This document shows, one piece after another, positions 1 through 7,766 of a stretch of 64,000 nt of DNA. Source of the stretch: Nocardioides sp. REDSEA-S33_B3 (GTDB taxonomy: Bacteria > Actinomycetota > Actinomycetes > Propionibacteriales > Nocardioidaceae); assembly GCA_001627335.1 (NCBI GenBank), contig LUPK01000059.1, positions 186,001 through 250,000 on the forward strand, written 5' to 3'. The translations under genes and the position numbers were made by a program. Position 1 is the stretch's first letter. Each line of letters starts with the position of its first letter. A model generated the notes under the pieces. It had not been told where the DNA came from and ran no database searches. It worked only from the letters and a program-made list of their open reading frames with translations.

Positions 1-157
1 TGAGCCAGGCGGGGAGGTTGTCGATCTGTGCGTCGGTGCCGTGCCAGCGCAGCCACGCCTGCTGGACGACGTCCTCGGCCTCGGTGCCGTCGGCGAGGAC
101 CCGGGCGGCCAGGGCCACCAGACGGGGACGCTCGGCCTCGAACACCTCGGTCGTCAC
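1..157 (-). CDS. ECF sigma factor, N-terminal part (cut by window edge)
   Basis: This gene is not in the ORF track because it runs off the left edge. Reading the minus strand from GTG at 157 gives about 52 codons resembling region 2 of an extracytoplasmic-function sigma factor, with EDVVQQAWLRW matching the region 2.2-type helix and an LPAWL segment after it. A strong AGGAGG lies about nine bases upstream of the GTG, which fixes the start. The arrangement suggests the SigJ-like group, but regions 3 and 4 and any C-terminal SnoaL-like domain lie outside the window, so the subgroup is uncertain. It is divergent from the UvrA-like gene. Confidence 0.75.
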   Translation of the reverse strand, partial: MTTEVFEAERPRLVALAARVLADGTEAEDVVQQAWLRWHGTDAQIDNLPAWL

Positions 158-314
158 GTCTCCCGCTCCTCCTGGTGGCTCCACACGGCGACGCGGCGAT
201 GAGTCCGGCTTGCCGCGGCGGTCACACCCTAGGCCCGTCGTGCGTCGAAGGGGCGTCGGGACCTGCCAGGATCGTCCCGCCGCCCACGCACCCTCAGCCG
301 GAAGTGAGCCACCC

Positions 315-2672
315 GTGACCGAGCACCCCGCCGACAGCCACGACCTGATCCGCGTCGTCGGCGCCCGGGAGAACAACCTCAAGGACGTCAGCGTCGACCT
401 TCCCAAGCGCCGGCTGACGGTGTTCACCGGCGTCTCCGGGTCGGGCAAGAGCTCCCTGGTCTTCGGCACGGTCGCCGCCGAGAGCCAGCGACTGATCAAC
501 GAGACCTACAGCTCCTTCGTCCAGGGCTTCATGCCGAGCCTGGCGCGGCCCGACGTCGACGTGCTGGAGGGGCTGACGACCGCGATCATCGTCGACCAGG
601 AGCGGATGGGCGCCAACCCGCGTTCCACGGTCGGCACGGCGACCGACGCGCACGCGATGCTGCGCATCCTCTACAGCCGCCTCGGCGACCCCTACGTCGG
701 TCCGCCGACGGCGTACTCCTTCAACGTCCCGACCCGCAAGGCCGGCGGCGTGATGACCACCGAGAAGGGCGGCCGGGTCGAGAAGAGGGTCGTCAAGCAG
801 GAGGTCTACCTCGGCGGCATGTGCCCGCGCTGCGAGGGGACCGGCTCGGTCAAGGACATCGACCTCACCGCGTTGTACGACGAGGAGAAGTCGCTCTCCG
901 AGGGGGCGCTGACGGTCCCTGGCTACTCCATGGACGGGTGGTACGGCCGCCTCTTCGCCGGCATGGGCCTGCCGATGGACAAGCCCATCAAGCAGTTCAC
1001 CAAGAAGCAGCTCGACACGATGCTGTGGTCGGAGCCGACCAAGATCAAGGTCGAGGGGGTCAACCTCACCTTCGACGGGATCATCCCGAAGATCCAGAAG
1101 TCGATGCTGTCCAAGGACCCCGAGGCGATGCAGCCGCACGTACGCCGCTTCGTGGACCGTGCGGTGACCTTCCAGACCTGCCCCGACTGCGCGGGCACCC
1201 GGCTGACCGAGGCCGCGCGCGGGTCACGGATCGCGGGGAAGTCGATCGCCGACGTGTGCGAGATGCAGATCTCCGACCTCACCGAGTGGGTGAAGGCCCT
1301 CGACGAGCCGTGCGTGGCACCGCTGCTGACGGCGCTGGGCGAGGTGCTCGAGTCGTTCGTGCGGATCGGCCTGGGCTACCTCTCGCTCGACCGCCCCAGC
1401 GGCACCCTGTCGGGTGGCGAGTCGCAGCGCACCAAGATGATCCGGCACCTCGGCTCGTCGCTGACCGACGTCACCTACGTCTTCGACGAGCCCACGATCG
1501 GGCTGCACCCCCACGACATCGAGCAGATGAACCAGCTGCTGCTCCAGCTGCGCGACAAGGGCAACACCGTGCTGGTCGTCGAGCACAAGCCGGAGACGAT
1601 CGCCATCGCCGACCACGTCGTCGACCTCGGCCCGCGCGCCGGGTCGGCCGGCGGCGAGGTGGTCTACGAGGGCGACGTGGAGGGGCTGCGCCGCAGCGGC
1701 ACCCTGACCGGCACCCACCTCGACGACCGCGCCCGGCTCAAGGAGGCCTTCCGCGAGCCGACCGGAGCGATCGAGGTGCGCGGTGCCTCCACGCACAACC
1801 TGCGCGGTGTCGACGTCGACGTGCCGCTGGGGGTGCTGTGCGTGGTGACCGGCGTCGCCGGCTCCGGCAAGAGCTCGCTGGTGCACGGCTCATTGGCCGG
1901 CCGCGACGACGTGGTGGTCATCGACCAGGGCGCGATCAAGGGCTCCCGGCGCAGCAACCCGGCGACGTACACCGGTCTGCTCGAGCCGATCCGCAAGGCG
2001 TTCGCGAAGGCCAACGGCGTGAAGCCGGGGCTGTTCAGCGCCAACTCCGAGGGCGCGTGCAGCACCTGCAACGGCGCCGGCGTGATCCTCACCGAGCTCG
2101 GCGTGATGGCCACGGTCGAGTCGCCGTGCGAGGAGTGCGACGGGCGACGGTTCCGCGCCGAGGTGCTCGAGCACACCCTGGGCGGCAAGGACATCGCCGA
2201 GGTGCACGAGATGTCGGTCGCGGAGGCCCGTGAGCACTTCTCCGACGGCGAGGCGAGGATGCCCGCAGCCGTGAAGATCCTCGACCGGTTCGCCGACGTC
2301 GGGCTGGGGTACCTCACGCTCGGCCAGGCGCTCACCTCGCTGTCCGGCGGCGAGCGGCAGCGGCTCAAGCTGGCCACGCAGATGGCGGAGAAGGGCGACG
2401 TCTACGTGCTCGACGAGCCGACGACCGGCCTGCACCTCGCCGACGTCGAGAACCTCCTCGGTCTCCTCGACCGGCTGGTCGACTCCGGCAAGTCGGTCGT
2501 CGTGATCGAGCACCACCAGGCCGTGATGGCGCACGCCGACTGGATCCTCGACCTCGGCCCCGGCGCCGGCCACGACGGCGGCACGCTCGTCTTCGAGGGC
2601 ACGCCGGCCCAGCTCGTCGAGGAGGCGTCGACGCTCACCGGGCAGCACCTGGCGGCGTACGTCGGCGCCTAG
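315..2672 (+). CDS. UvrA-like ABC ATPase, short form (excinuclease subunit A family)
   Basis: The protein has two ABC ATPase halves. Walker A motifs are GVSGSGKS at residues 39-46 and a GVAGSGKS copy in the second half; ABC signatures are LSGGESQR and LSGGERQR. CxxC zinc pairs are CPRC/CPDC in the first half and CSTC/CEEC in the second, as in UvrA. The ORF track opens at 18, but residues before VTEHP are low-complexity read-through; GTG at 315 with GGAAG upstream gives 785 aa. That is shorter than housekeeping UvrA (about 950 aa) and resembles the UvrA2/DrrC-like class tied to DNA-damaging drug tolerance. A role in recognising lesions or intercalating compounds is inferred from family. Confidence 0.85.
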   Translation: MTEHPADSHDLIRVVGARENNLKDVSVDLPKRRLTVFTGVSGSGKSSLVFGTVAAESQRLINETYSSFVQGFMPSLARPDVDVLEGLTTAIIVDQERMGANPRSTVGTATDAHAMLRILYSRLGDPYVGPPTAYSFNVPTRKAGGVMTTEKGGRVEKRVVKQEVYLGGMCPRCEGTGSVKDIDLTALYDEEKSLSEGALTVPGYSMDGWYGRLFAGMGLPMDKPIKQFTKKQLDTMLWSEPTKIKVEGVNLTFDGIIPKIQKSMLSKDPEAMQPHVRRFVDRAVTFQTCPDCAGTRLTEAARGSRIAGKSIADVCEMQISDLTEWVKALDEPCVAPLLTALGEVLESFVRIGLGYLSLDRPSGTLSGGESQRTKMIRHLGSSLTDVTYVFDEPTIGLHPHDIEQMNQLLLQLRDKGNTVLVVEHKPETIAIADHVVDLGPRAGSAGGEVVYEGDVEGLRRSGTLTGTHLDDRARLKEAFREPTGAIEVRGASTHNLRGVDVDVPLGVLCVVTGVAGSGKSSLVHGSLAGRDDVVVIDQGAIKGSRRSNPATYTGLLEPIRKAFAKANGVKPGLFSANSEGACSTCNGAGVILTELGVMATVESPCEECDGRRFRAEVLEHTLGGKDIAEVHEMSVAEAREHFSDGEARMPAAVKILDRFADVGLGYLTLGQALTSLSGGERQRLKLATQMAEKGDVYVLDEPTTGLHLADVENLLGLLDRLVDSGKSVVVIEHHQAVMAHADWILDLGPGAGHDGGTLVFEGTPAQLVEEASTLTGQHLAAYVGA

Positions 2673-2673
2673 C

Positions 2674-2752
2674 CCGCCGAACCGGCGTACTGATACGCCG
2701 GCTCGACCCACCGTCCCCGCCGAACCGGCGTATCAATACGCCGGCTCGACCC
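2674..2752. repeat. Two tandem copies of a dispersed palindromic repeat
   Basis: Two copies lie 43 bases apart, 2674-2709 and 2717-2752, between the convergent UvrA-like gene and a membrane-protein gene. The core of copy 2 is CCGGCGTATCAATACGCCGG, a perfect 9-bp stem with a 2-base loop. Copy 1 reads CCGGCGTACTGATACGCCGG, with an 8-bp stem. A third copy, identical to copy 2 over 32 bases, lies at 57500-57531, more than 54 kb away. The position after stop codons suits a bidirectional terminator, but exact conservation between distant copies suggests a REP-like family. Confidence 0.8.
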
Positions 2753-2773
2753 GGTGCAGCCGTCCGCGGAGGG

Positions 2774-3223
2774 TCAGGCGGAGGCGTTGGCCCAGAGCAG
2801 CGCGTTGCTGGCGGTCGTCCAGAGCTTGCCCAGGCAGACCACGAGGGCCACCGACGCGGCTGCCCAGGCGTAGGTCGTCCGCGGGCGCGACAGGGTGAGC
2901 GCGGCCAGGGCCACGCAGACGAGCCCGGAGAGCAGCGCCCACCCGGCGACCCCGACCAGTCCCATGAAGAAGGCGGCCGCGCCGTTGGCCTCCTCGAAGC
3001 GACCCGTGCCCATCATCAGGACCGTGCTCAGCCCGTCCCCGACGATCCCGACCGTCCACAGCGCGACCAGCACCAGTACCCACGGCGAGTGACGGCGCAG
3101 CGCCTCGCCGGACGAGCGGGCCTGGCCCACGACGTCGGCGCCGGCGGTGACGAGCTCGGCCCGTAGGGTCGCGACGCCGCCTCCTGGTCCGGAGGTGCGG
3201 TGGTCGCTCGCGGGCCCGTTCAT
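2774..3223 (-). CDS. Small integral membrane protein, unknown function
   Basis: The 149-aa product has a hydrophilic N-terminus (about 45 residues) and three or four hydrophobic segments, including WVLVLVALWTVGIVGDGL, a middle stretch around AAFFMGLVGVAGWALL, and a C-terminal stretch around AAASVALVVCLGKLW. No family was recognised. The annotated ATG at 3223 has no Shine-Dalgarno of its own. A purine-rich site instead precedes an ATG 20 bases upstream that opens a seven-codon ORF ending in ATGA over this start, so expression may be translationally coupled. The 3' end faces the palindrome pair. Confidence 0.6.
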   Translation of the reverse strand: MNGPASDHRTSGPGGGVATLRAELVTAGADVVGQARSSGEALRRHSPWVLVLVALWTVGIVGDGLSTVLMMGTGRFEEANGAAAFFMGLVGVAGWALLSGLVCVALAALTLSRPRTTYAWAAASVALVVCLGKLWTTASNALLWANASA

Positions 3224-3243
3224 AGGTTCGTCGGCTTCGTCAT
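3220..3243 (-). promoter_or_regulatory. Possible 7-codon leader ORF coupled to the membrane-protein start
   Basis: On the minus strand GGAGGAGGGGGG precedes ATG at 3243, which reads MTKPTNL and stops at TGA. The stop overlaps the next ATG as ATGA. The leader owns the only good ribosome-binding site, so ribosomes would have to reinitiate to make the 149-aa protein. It may alternatively be chance. Confidence 0.35.
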
Positions 3244-3347
3244 GGTGTGTCCCCCCTCCTCCAGGATTGCTCGGAGACGGTGACGGCGAAACTCACCCGA
3301 TGGATGGGTGGTGGTCCGGGCCGGCCGCTCCGGGCATGATCGGTGCC

Positions 3348-3758
3348 ATGCCGCTCGTCGAGTCGCTCGTGCCGGTGGAGGCCGTGACCTCCCCGGTCTT
3401 CCTCGGCGTGCGTCTGGCGCTCGACCTGGCGTTCGGCGTCTTCCTCATCGGAGGGCTGATCCGCCGCTCGGCGGTCCGCGGCTCCCGGCCGCGCTACACC
3501 TGGGCCACGATCCAGCGCGTCGCCTGCTGGCCCGGCCTGGTGTTCGTGGTGATGACGACGCTGCGGTCGCTTGCGCTGCTGCAGCCGCTCGCGCTCGTCC
3601 TGGTGCCGGCGGCGCTCGCCGGCTGGGCCTACACCTACCGCCAGCTGCGCGCCGACGGTGACGACGACTGGTTCACCCGCACCGCCTCCCGCGTACGCCG
3701 CTGGGCGACCGCCCGGAGGACAGCCGGTTCACCTGCGCTGGCCGGCGGGCGCGCCTGA
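3348..3758 (+). CDS. Small membrane protein, unknown function
   Basis: The 136-aa product has three predicted hydrophobic segments: one around FLGVRLALDLAFGVFLIGGL, one around VACWPGLVFVVMTTL, and one around LALVLVPAALAGWAY. A basic cytoplasmic tail ends in RVRRWATARR. The ORF track starts at 3147, but the upstream part has no membrane or family character; ATG at 3348, or the in-frame ATG at 3336, is a more natural start. Neither has a strong ribosome-binding site. It diverges from the other small membrane-protein gene, and no family was recognised. Confidence 0.6.
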   Translation: MPLVESLVPVEAVTSPVFLGVRLALDLAFGVFLIGGLIRRSAVRGSRPRYTWATIQRVACWPGLVFVVMTTLRSLALLQPLALVLVPAALAGWAYTYRQLRADGDDDWFTRTASRVRRWATARRTAGSPALAGGRA

Positions 3759-3787
3759 GCCCCACCCCCGGCCCCTGAGCCCCACGT

Positions 3788-4240
3788 CTACGCCGGGTCG
3801 TGCTCCACGGCGTACGCCGCTCCGAGCGCCAGCTCGCCGCCCTCCAGCACCCGGCACACCGAGCCGGCACGACGCCGCAGCGCCTCCTGGGCGCCCGGGC
3901 CGATGGTGTCGTCGAGCAGCTTGCACGGGGCAGCGACCCGCACGACCTCCAGCAGCACCGGCCCGAGCCGCAGCCGCGCCCCGGGGTTGCGCGGCACCTC
4001 TCCCCCGCTGATCGTCACGTTGCGCCGGGTCATCTCCACCGGCACCGGCCGCCCGTAGACCTCGGCCGCCTCGTCGAGCGCCTCCTGGCTCTGCACGGTC
4101 ACGTGCCGGTGCCTGGTGCCGTGGTAGCGGTCGCCCACGATCCCTCGACCGGCCTCGACCTCGACGCTATCGACGGCACGCATCGGCAGCCGGGTCGCCT
4201 TGGCGACGTGGAGGGCGCTCACCCGGGCGTGGTCGGACAC
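3788..4240 (-). CDS. MOSC domain protein
   Basis: The 150-aa product is a stand-alone MOSC domain, the fold shared with the C-terminus of molybdenum-cofactor sulfurases, found here in the short YiiM-like form. The landmarks are GIVGDRYHGTRHRHVTVQS, a TRRNVTISG stretch, and the cysteine in APCKLLDD, which in the family binds or transfers sulfur at the cofactor. Start is GTG at 4240. It is nine bases downstream of the dehalogenase gene on the same strand, so the two are likely cotranscribed. The molybdenum link is from family knowledge; its target is unknown. A molybdopterin oxidoreductase occurs elsewhere in the window. Confidence 0.8.
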   Translation of the reverse strand: MSDHARVSALHVAKATRLPMRAVDSVEVEAGRGIVGDRYHGTRHRHVTVQSQEALDEAAEVYGRPVPVEMTRRNVTISGGEVPRNPGARLRLGPVLLEVVRVAAPCKLLDDTIGPGAQEALRRRAGSVCRVLEGGELALGAAYAVEHDPA

Positions 4241-4249
4241 GCCGTGAGC

Positions 4250-5227
4250 CTACGAGCCGGGCACCAGCCCGAGCACGGCCCTGCCCAGCTCGGCACCCGC
4301 CTCCTCCTGCAGGAAGTGTCCCGCGCTCTCGAGCACCCGGTGCGGCTGCGCGGCGGCCCCTGGGACGTGCCCGGCGAAGACCGCCTCCCAGCCGCGCGTC
4401 GCCGGGTCGCCGTCGGAGTAGCAGGTGAGGAACGGCTTGTCCCAGGTCGACAGGAACCGCATCGTCCGCCGCCCGAGCCGCGCCCCGACGTCGTTCCTGG
4501 TCAGCGGCAGCAGCGCCGTCATCTGGCGCAGGCCGGCGCAGTGCTCCTCGGTCGGGAACGGCGCGTCGTAGGCACGCAGCACATCCGGCGACGGCATCAC
4601 CGCACACCCCCCGGCCACGAAGTCCGAGGCCCGCAGGCTCGGCGCGCGCTGGGTGTGCAGCAGGTAGTCCAGCAGCCCCTGCTCCAGCAGCACGTGCGAC
4701 TCCCCCACCCCGTGGACCGGCCACGTCAGACGACCGGCCAGGTCCGGGGAGGCGGTGTGCAGGATCGTGTTGGCAGCGACCACCGCGGCGTACCGATCGG
4801 GGTCCGTCGCCAGCGCCGACAGCCCGATCGGGCCACCCCAGTCCTGGCAGACCAGGGTGACGTCGCGCAGGTCGAGGGCCTCGACGAACGACCGCGTCCA
4901 CCCCACGAACCTCTCGAGCGTGTAGTCGTAGCGCGAGGTCGGCTTGTCGGACCGGCCGAAGCCCACGTTGTCCGGGGCCACCACGTGCAGGCCGCCGTCG
5001 ACCAGGACGTCGATGACGTGCCGGTAGAGGTAGCCCCACGTCGGTTGCCCGTGCAGGAGCAGCACCGTCGGCGCGTCCCGCGGTCCGACGTCGACGCAGG
5101 CCATCCGTAGCGTCCCGGACCCGTCGCCGGCGTCCACGTCGACGTACGTCGGCTCCCACGACCAGCCCGGCAGGTCGGCGAAGCGGTCCTCGGGGGTGCG
5201 GGTGACCTGCAGCGCCAACTCGGTCAC
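4250..5227 (-). CDS. Haloalkane dehalogenase-like alpha/beta hydrolase
   Basis: The 325-aa enzyme has haloalkane dehalogenase subfamily I features. HGQPTWGYLYR (residues 59-69) forms the oxyanion/cap region, D129 in CQDWGG would be the aspartate nucleophile with the adjacent W130 as a halide ligand, SDGDP supplies a likely second acid, and SAGHFLQEE supplies the catalytic histidine. An Asp rather than Ser nucleophile separates it from esterases. The family usually has HGEP; here Glu is replaced by Gln. Start is GTG at 5227. The natural substrate cannot be read from sequence; epoxide hydrolases are related but normally have HGFP. Confidence 0.8.
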   Translation of the reverse strand: MTELALQVTRTPEDRFADLPGWSWEPTYVDVDAGDGSGTLRMACVDVGPRDAPTVLLLHGQPTWGYLYRHVIDVLVDGGLHVVAPDNVGFGRSDKPTSRYDYTLERFVGWTRSFVEALDLRDVTLVCQDWGGPIGLSALATDPDRYAAVVAANTILHTASPDLAGRLTWPVHGVGESHVLLEQGLLDYLLHTQRAPSLRASDFVAGGCAVMPSPDVLRAYDAPFPTEEHCAGLRQMTALLPLTRNDVGARLGRRTMRFLSTWDKPFLTCYSDGDPATRGWEAVFAGHVPGAAAQPHRVLESAGHFLQEEAGAELGRAVLGLVPGS

Positions 5228-5240
5228 GGGGTTTCGAGAC

Positions 5241-5255
5241 GGTTGCAGAGCAACC
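5241..5255. terminator. Hairpin after ltp2
   Basis: GGTTGC-AGA-GCAACC forms a perfect 6-bp stem between the ltp2 stop and the dehalogenase start, both on the minus strand. The surrounding TTTCGAGAC...CCTCCTCAACC resembles an intergenic repeat I recall as common in Nocardioides genomes; only one copy is visible here. There is no U-tract. Confidence 0.45.
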
Positions 5256-5258
5256 TCC

Positions 5259-6437
5259 TCAACCGCCGTTTCGGGACAGGATCAGGCCGGACGTCGGCAC
5301 GCCCGTGCCCGCGGTGACCAGCACGTGCGGCTTCTCGTCCAGCGACACCGGGTTCACCGAGGTGCCCCTGATCTGCCGGACCGCCTCGGCGATGCCGTTC
5401 ATGCCGTGCAGGTAGGCCTCCCCCAGCTGGCCGCCGTGGGTGTTGAGCGGCAGCCGTCCGCCGACCTCGATCGCACCGTCCTTCACGAAGTCCTTGGCCT
5501 CGCCGCGCCCGCAGAAGCCGAGCTCCTCGAGCTGCATCAGGACGTAGGGCGTGAAGTGGTCGTAGAGGATCGCCATCGGCATGTCGTCGGGCACGAGCCC
5601 GGACTGCCGCCACAGCTCGCGACCCACCACGCCGATCTCGGGGATACCGATGTCGTCGCGGTAGTACGACGTCATCACGAACTGGTCGGTGCCCGACCCC
5701 TGCGCCGCCGCGGTGACGTACGCCGGGACCACGTCGAGGTCCGCGGCCCGCTCGGCCGACACGATGACGAACGCCTGGCCGCCGTCGGTCTCCTGGCAGC
5801 AGTCGAGCAGGTGCAGCGGGTCCACGATCATCCGGGACGCCTGGTGGTCCTCCAGCGTGATCGGCTTGCCGAAGAAGAACGCCTCGGGGTTGGTGGCGGC
5901 GTGCCGGCGGTCGGCCACGGCCACGCGGCCGAAGTCCTCCGACGTGGCGCCGTGCTCGTGCATGTAGCGCCGCGCCTGCATCGCCACCGTGCCCGCGGGG
6001 GTGGAGAGCCCCATCGGGTAGGACCACGCGTTGTCCAGGCCGTTGGTGTTGACCTGGGCGTTGGCCCACGAGGACACCTGCCCGAAGCGCATCCCCGAGC
6101 GCTCGTTGAACGCCCGGTAGGCCACCACGACGTCCGCGACGCCGGTCGCGACCGCCATCGCGGCCTGCTGGATCGTGCCGCAGGCTGCTCCGCCGCCGTA
6201 GTTGACCCGGCTGAAGAAGCGCAGCTCCCCCATCCCGAGCTCGCGGGCGACCGCGATCTCGGAGTTGTTGTCCATCGTGAAGGTGGTCAGGCCGTCGACC
6301 TCCGACGGCGCGATGCCGCAGTCGCGCAGCGCGTGGCCGATCGCCTCGACGGCCAGCTGCAGCTCCGAGCGACCGGACTCCTTGGAGAACTCGGTGGCGC
6401 CGATGCCGACGATGGCGGCGCGGTTCGAGAGCGTCAT
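5259..6437 (-). CDS. ltp2: Ltp2-type steroid side-chain aldol-lyase (thiolase fold)
   Basis: The 392-aa product is a lipid-transfer/SCPx-type thiolase-fold protein that best fits Ltp2 (Rv3540c in Mycobacterium tuberculosis), which removes the last side-chain carbons by retro-aldol cleavage of a 17-hydroxy-C22-CoA steroid. Landmarks are an N-terminal IVGIGATEFS, the NYGGGAACG region, and a C-terminal LPLNTHGGQLGEAYLHGMNG glycine-rich segment. Identification rests strongly on context: it is last in the chsE-chsH-ltp2 operon, overlapping chsH1 by ATGA, as in the mycobacterial igr operon. The ORF track's earlier start (6800) is a shadow. It would act with the DUF35 protein encoded two genes upstream. 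Confidence 0.9.
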   Translation of the reverse strand: MTLSNRAAIVGIGATEFSKESGRSELQLAVEAIGHALRDCGIAPSEVDGLTTFTMDNNSEIAVARELGMGELRFFSRVNYGGGAACGTIQQAAMAVATGVADVVVAYRAFNERSGMRFGQVSSWANAQVNTNGLDNAWSYPMGLSTPAGTVAMQARRYMHEHGATSEDFGRVAVADRRHAATNPEAFFFGKPITLEDHQASRMIVDPLHLLDCCQETDGGQAFVIVSAERAADLDVVPAYVTAAAQGSGTDQFVMTSYYRDDIGIPEIGVVGRELWRQSGLVPDDMPMAILYDHFTPYVLMQLEELGFCGRGEAKDFVKDGAIEVGGRLPLNTHGGQLGEAYLHGMNGIAEAVRQIRGTSVNPVSLDEKPHVLVTAGTGVPTSGLILSRNGG

Positions 6438-6847
6438 GCCACCGCCACCTTCACGGTGCCGATCACGTGGTCGCCCAGTGACACCGAGCCGGTCACCTTC
6501 AGCACCGCCACGCCGTCCTCGACCGACTCCACCGACCCGGTGAAGGTCAGCGTGTCGTAGGGGTAGGCCGGGGCGCCGAGCCGGATCGCGATGCCGCGGA
6601 CGACCGCGCCCTCGCCGGTCTGCTCGCGGACCCAGTCGTTGACGTAGCGCTCGACGAAGGCCGTCGAGGTCAGGATGTTCATGAAGACGTCCTTCGACCC
6701 GGCCGCCTGCGCGATGTCGCGGTCGTGATGAACGTCCTGGAAGTCTCGGGTCGCGATCGCGGTCGACACGATGACGGTCGGCGTCAGCGGGACGCTCCAC
6801 TCGGGCAGCGTCGCGCCGGGGACCAGCAGGTCGGTGACAACACTCAT
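6434..6847 (-). CDS. chsH1: ChsH1-type MaoC-like enoyl-CoA hydratase subunit
   Basis: The 137-aa single hotdog domain has the MaoC hydratase core, with DFQDVHHDRDIA carrying the Asp and His of the catalytic diad and a following KDVFMNILTSTAFV helix. It matches ChsH1 (Rv3541c), which pairs with ChsH2 to hydrate the 3-oxo-4,17-pregnadiene-20-carboxyl-CoA double bond. It overlaps both neighbours by ATGA. The ORF track start (7159) is too early; ATG at 6847 preserves the overlap pattern. The partner domains are on two separate genes here. Confidence 0.88.
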   Translation of the reverse strand: MSVVTDLLVPGATLPEWSVPLTPTVIVSTAIATRDFQDVHHDRDIAQAAGSKDVFMNILTSTAFVERYVNDWVREQTGEGAVVRGIAIRLGAPAYPYDTLTFTGSVESVEDGVAVLKVTGSVSLGDHVIGTVKVAVA

Positions 6848-7245
6848 GCGAGCCTCCACACGGGCAGGGTCAGCTCGTCGTCGACGTGCTGGAAGTCGAT
6901 GCGCACGGGGGCGCCGATCAGGTCCTCGGTCGTGTCCGGGTCCACGCCGAGCAGCTCGCCCAGGAGTCGCGGCCCCTCGGCCAGGGTCACGAGCGCGATG
7001 ACGAACGGGGTCTGCCGGCCCGGCACCTGCGGGTGGCGGTGCACGACCCACGAGAAGATCTCGCCGTCGCCCGACGCCGTGACGTGACCGCGGTCCAGGG
7101 CACCGCAGTCGGGGCACGCCGGCCCCGGTGGGTGACGCAGCGCGCCGCATGCGTTGCACTTCTGCAGCCGCAGCTCGCCGGCCGCGGTCCCCTCCCAGAA
7201 GTACGCCGTGTCGCGGTTGTGCTGGGGGCGCAGGACGCCGCTCAT
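6844..7245 (-). CDS. DUF35 (OB-fold/zinc) protein, equivalent to the C-terminal half of ChsH2
   Basis: The 133-aa protein has a zinc ribbon (CNACGALRHPPGPACPDCG, four cysteines at about residues 32-50) followed by an OB-fold, the DUF35 layout. In M. tuberculosis this domain is fused to the C-terminus of the ChsH2 MaoC-like domain and binds Ltp2. Here it is a separate gene overlapping the MaoC-like gene and chsH1 by ATGA on both sides. Complex formation with the 174-aa MaoC-like protein, ChsH1 and Ltp2 is inferred from family knowledge. There is no sign of frame damage at the split: the upstream gene has its own stop and this gene its own ATG. Confidence 0.88.
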   Translation of the reverse strand: MSGVLRPQHNRDTAYFWEGTAAGELRLQKCNACGALRHPPGPACPDCGALDRGHVTASGDGEIFSWVVHRHPQVPGRQTPFVIALVTLAEGPRLLGELLGVDPDTTEDLIGAPVRIDFQHVDDELTLPVWRLA

Positions 7246-7766
7246 GCGCCGGCCTCCTCGCGCGACCGAGGCACGAACTTCAGCACCCGGAACAGCATCG
7301 TCGCCACGACCTCGTCGCCCACGTACCAGGTGTTGCGCGAGGTCACGAAGTAGCCGACCCCCATGCCGGTGCGCTTGGGGCCCACCACCGAGTCGAGAGC
7401 CGTGGTCACGCGGACCTGCTCGCCGACCTTCAGCGTCCGGTGATACTCCTGCTCGCAGTTGGTGCCCAGCACGGCGGTGAACCCGGTCTCGGTGAGGACG
7501 CCCATCATCCCGTGCAGCGGGTCGTCGGCCGGCGGCTTGCCACCGAGGCCGTACATCGTCCACACCTGCGCCATGGACGGCGGCGCCTCGCCGGCCCTCC
7601 AGCGCGGGTCGGTGTTGCCCATCGCCTCCAGCCAGTTGTTGATCGTCGGCTGGTTGACCGGGTCGCGCGCCTCGCGCTCGGCGGCCTCGCCCAGCGCCTT
7701 GATCCGCTCGGCCTCGGCCATGACCTTCTCGTGGACCGCCTCGTCCACCCCGAAGAGCTCGCTCAT
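7242..7766 (-). CDS. chsH2: ChsH2 N-terminal MaoC-like half, stand-alone
   Basis: The 174-aa hotdog-fold protein matches the N-terminal MaoC-like half of ChsH2, with NQPTINNWLEAMGNTDPRW near residues 39-57 and a central GGKPPADDPLHGMMGVL. This half lacks an obvious MaoC catalytic Asp/His motif, as expected for the structural, substrate-binding half that pairs with ChsH1. It ends in PRSREEAGA and stops, and the DUF35 gene starts within the same ATGA. Together the two halves (174 + 133 aa) equal the fused mycobacterial ChsH2 length of about 311 aa. Confidence 0.87.
   Translation of the reverse strand: MSELFGVDEAVHEKVMAEAERIKALGEAAEREARDPVNQPTINNWLEAMGNTDPRWRAGEAPPSMAQVWTMYGLGGKPPADDPLHGMMGVLTETGFTAVLGTNCEQEYHRTLKVGEQVRVTTALDSVVGPKRTGMGVGYFVTSRNTWYVGDEVVATMLFRVLKFVPRSREEAGA

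Noticed and set aside
294-1139. Long minus-strand ORF inside the UvrA-like gene, and many similar overlapping ORFs
   Set aside because: High GC makes long shadow ORFs in all frames. These lack domain logic, show biased Arg/Pro/His-rich composition and overlap a well-supported gene.
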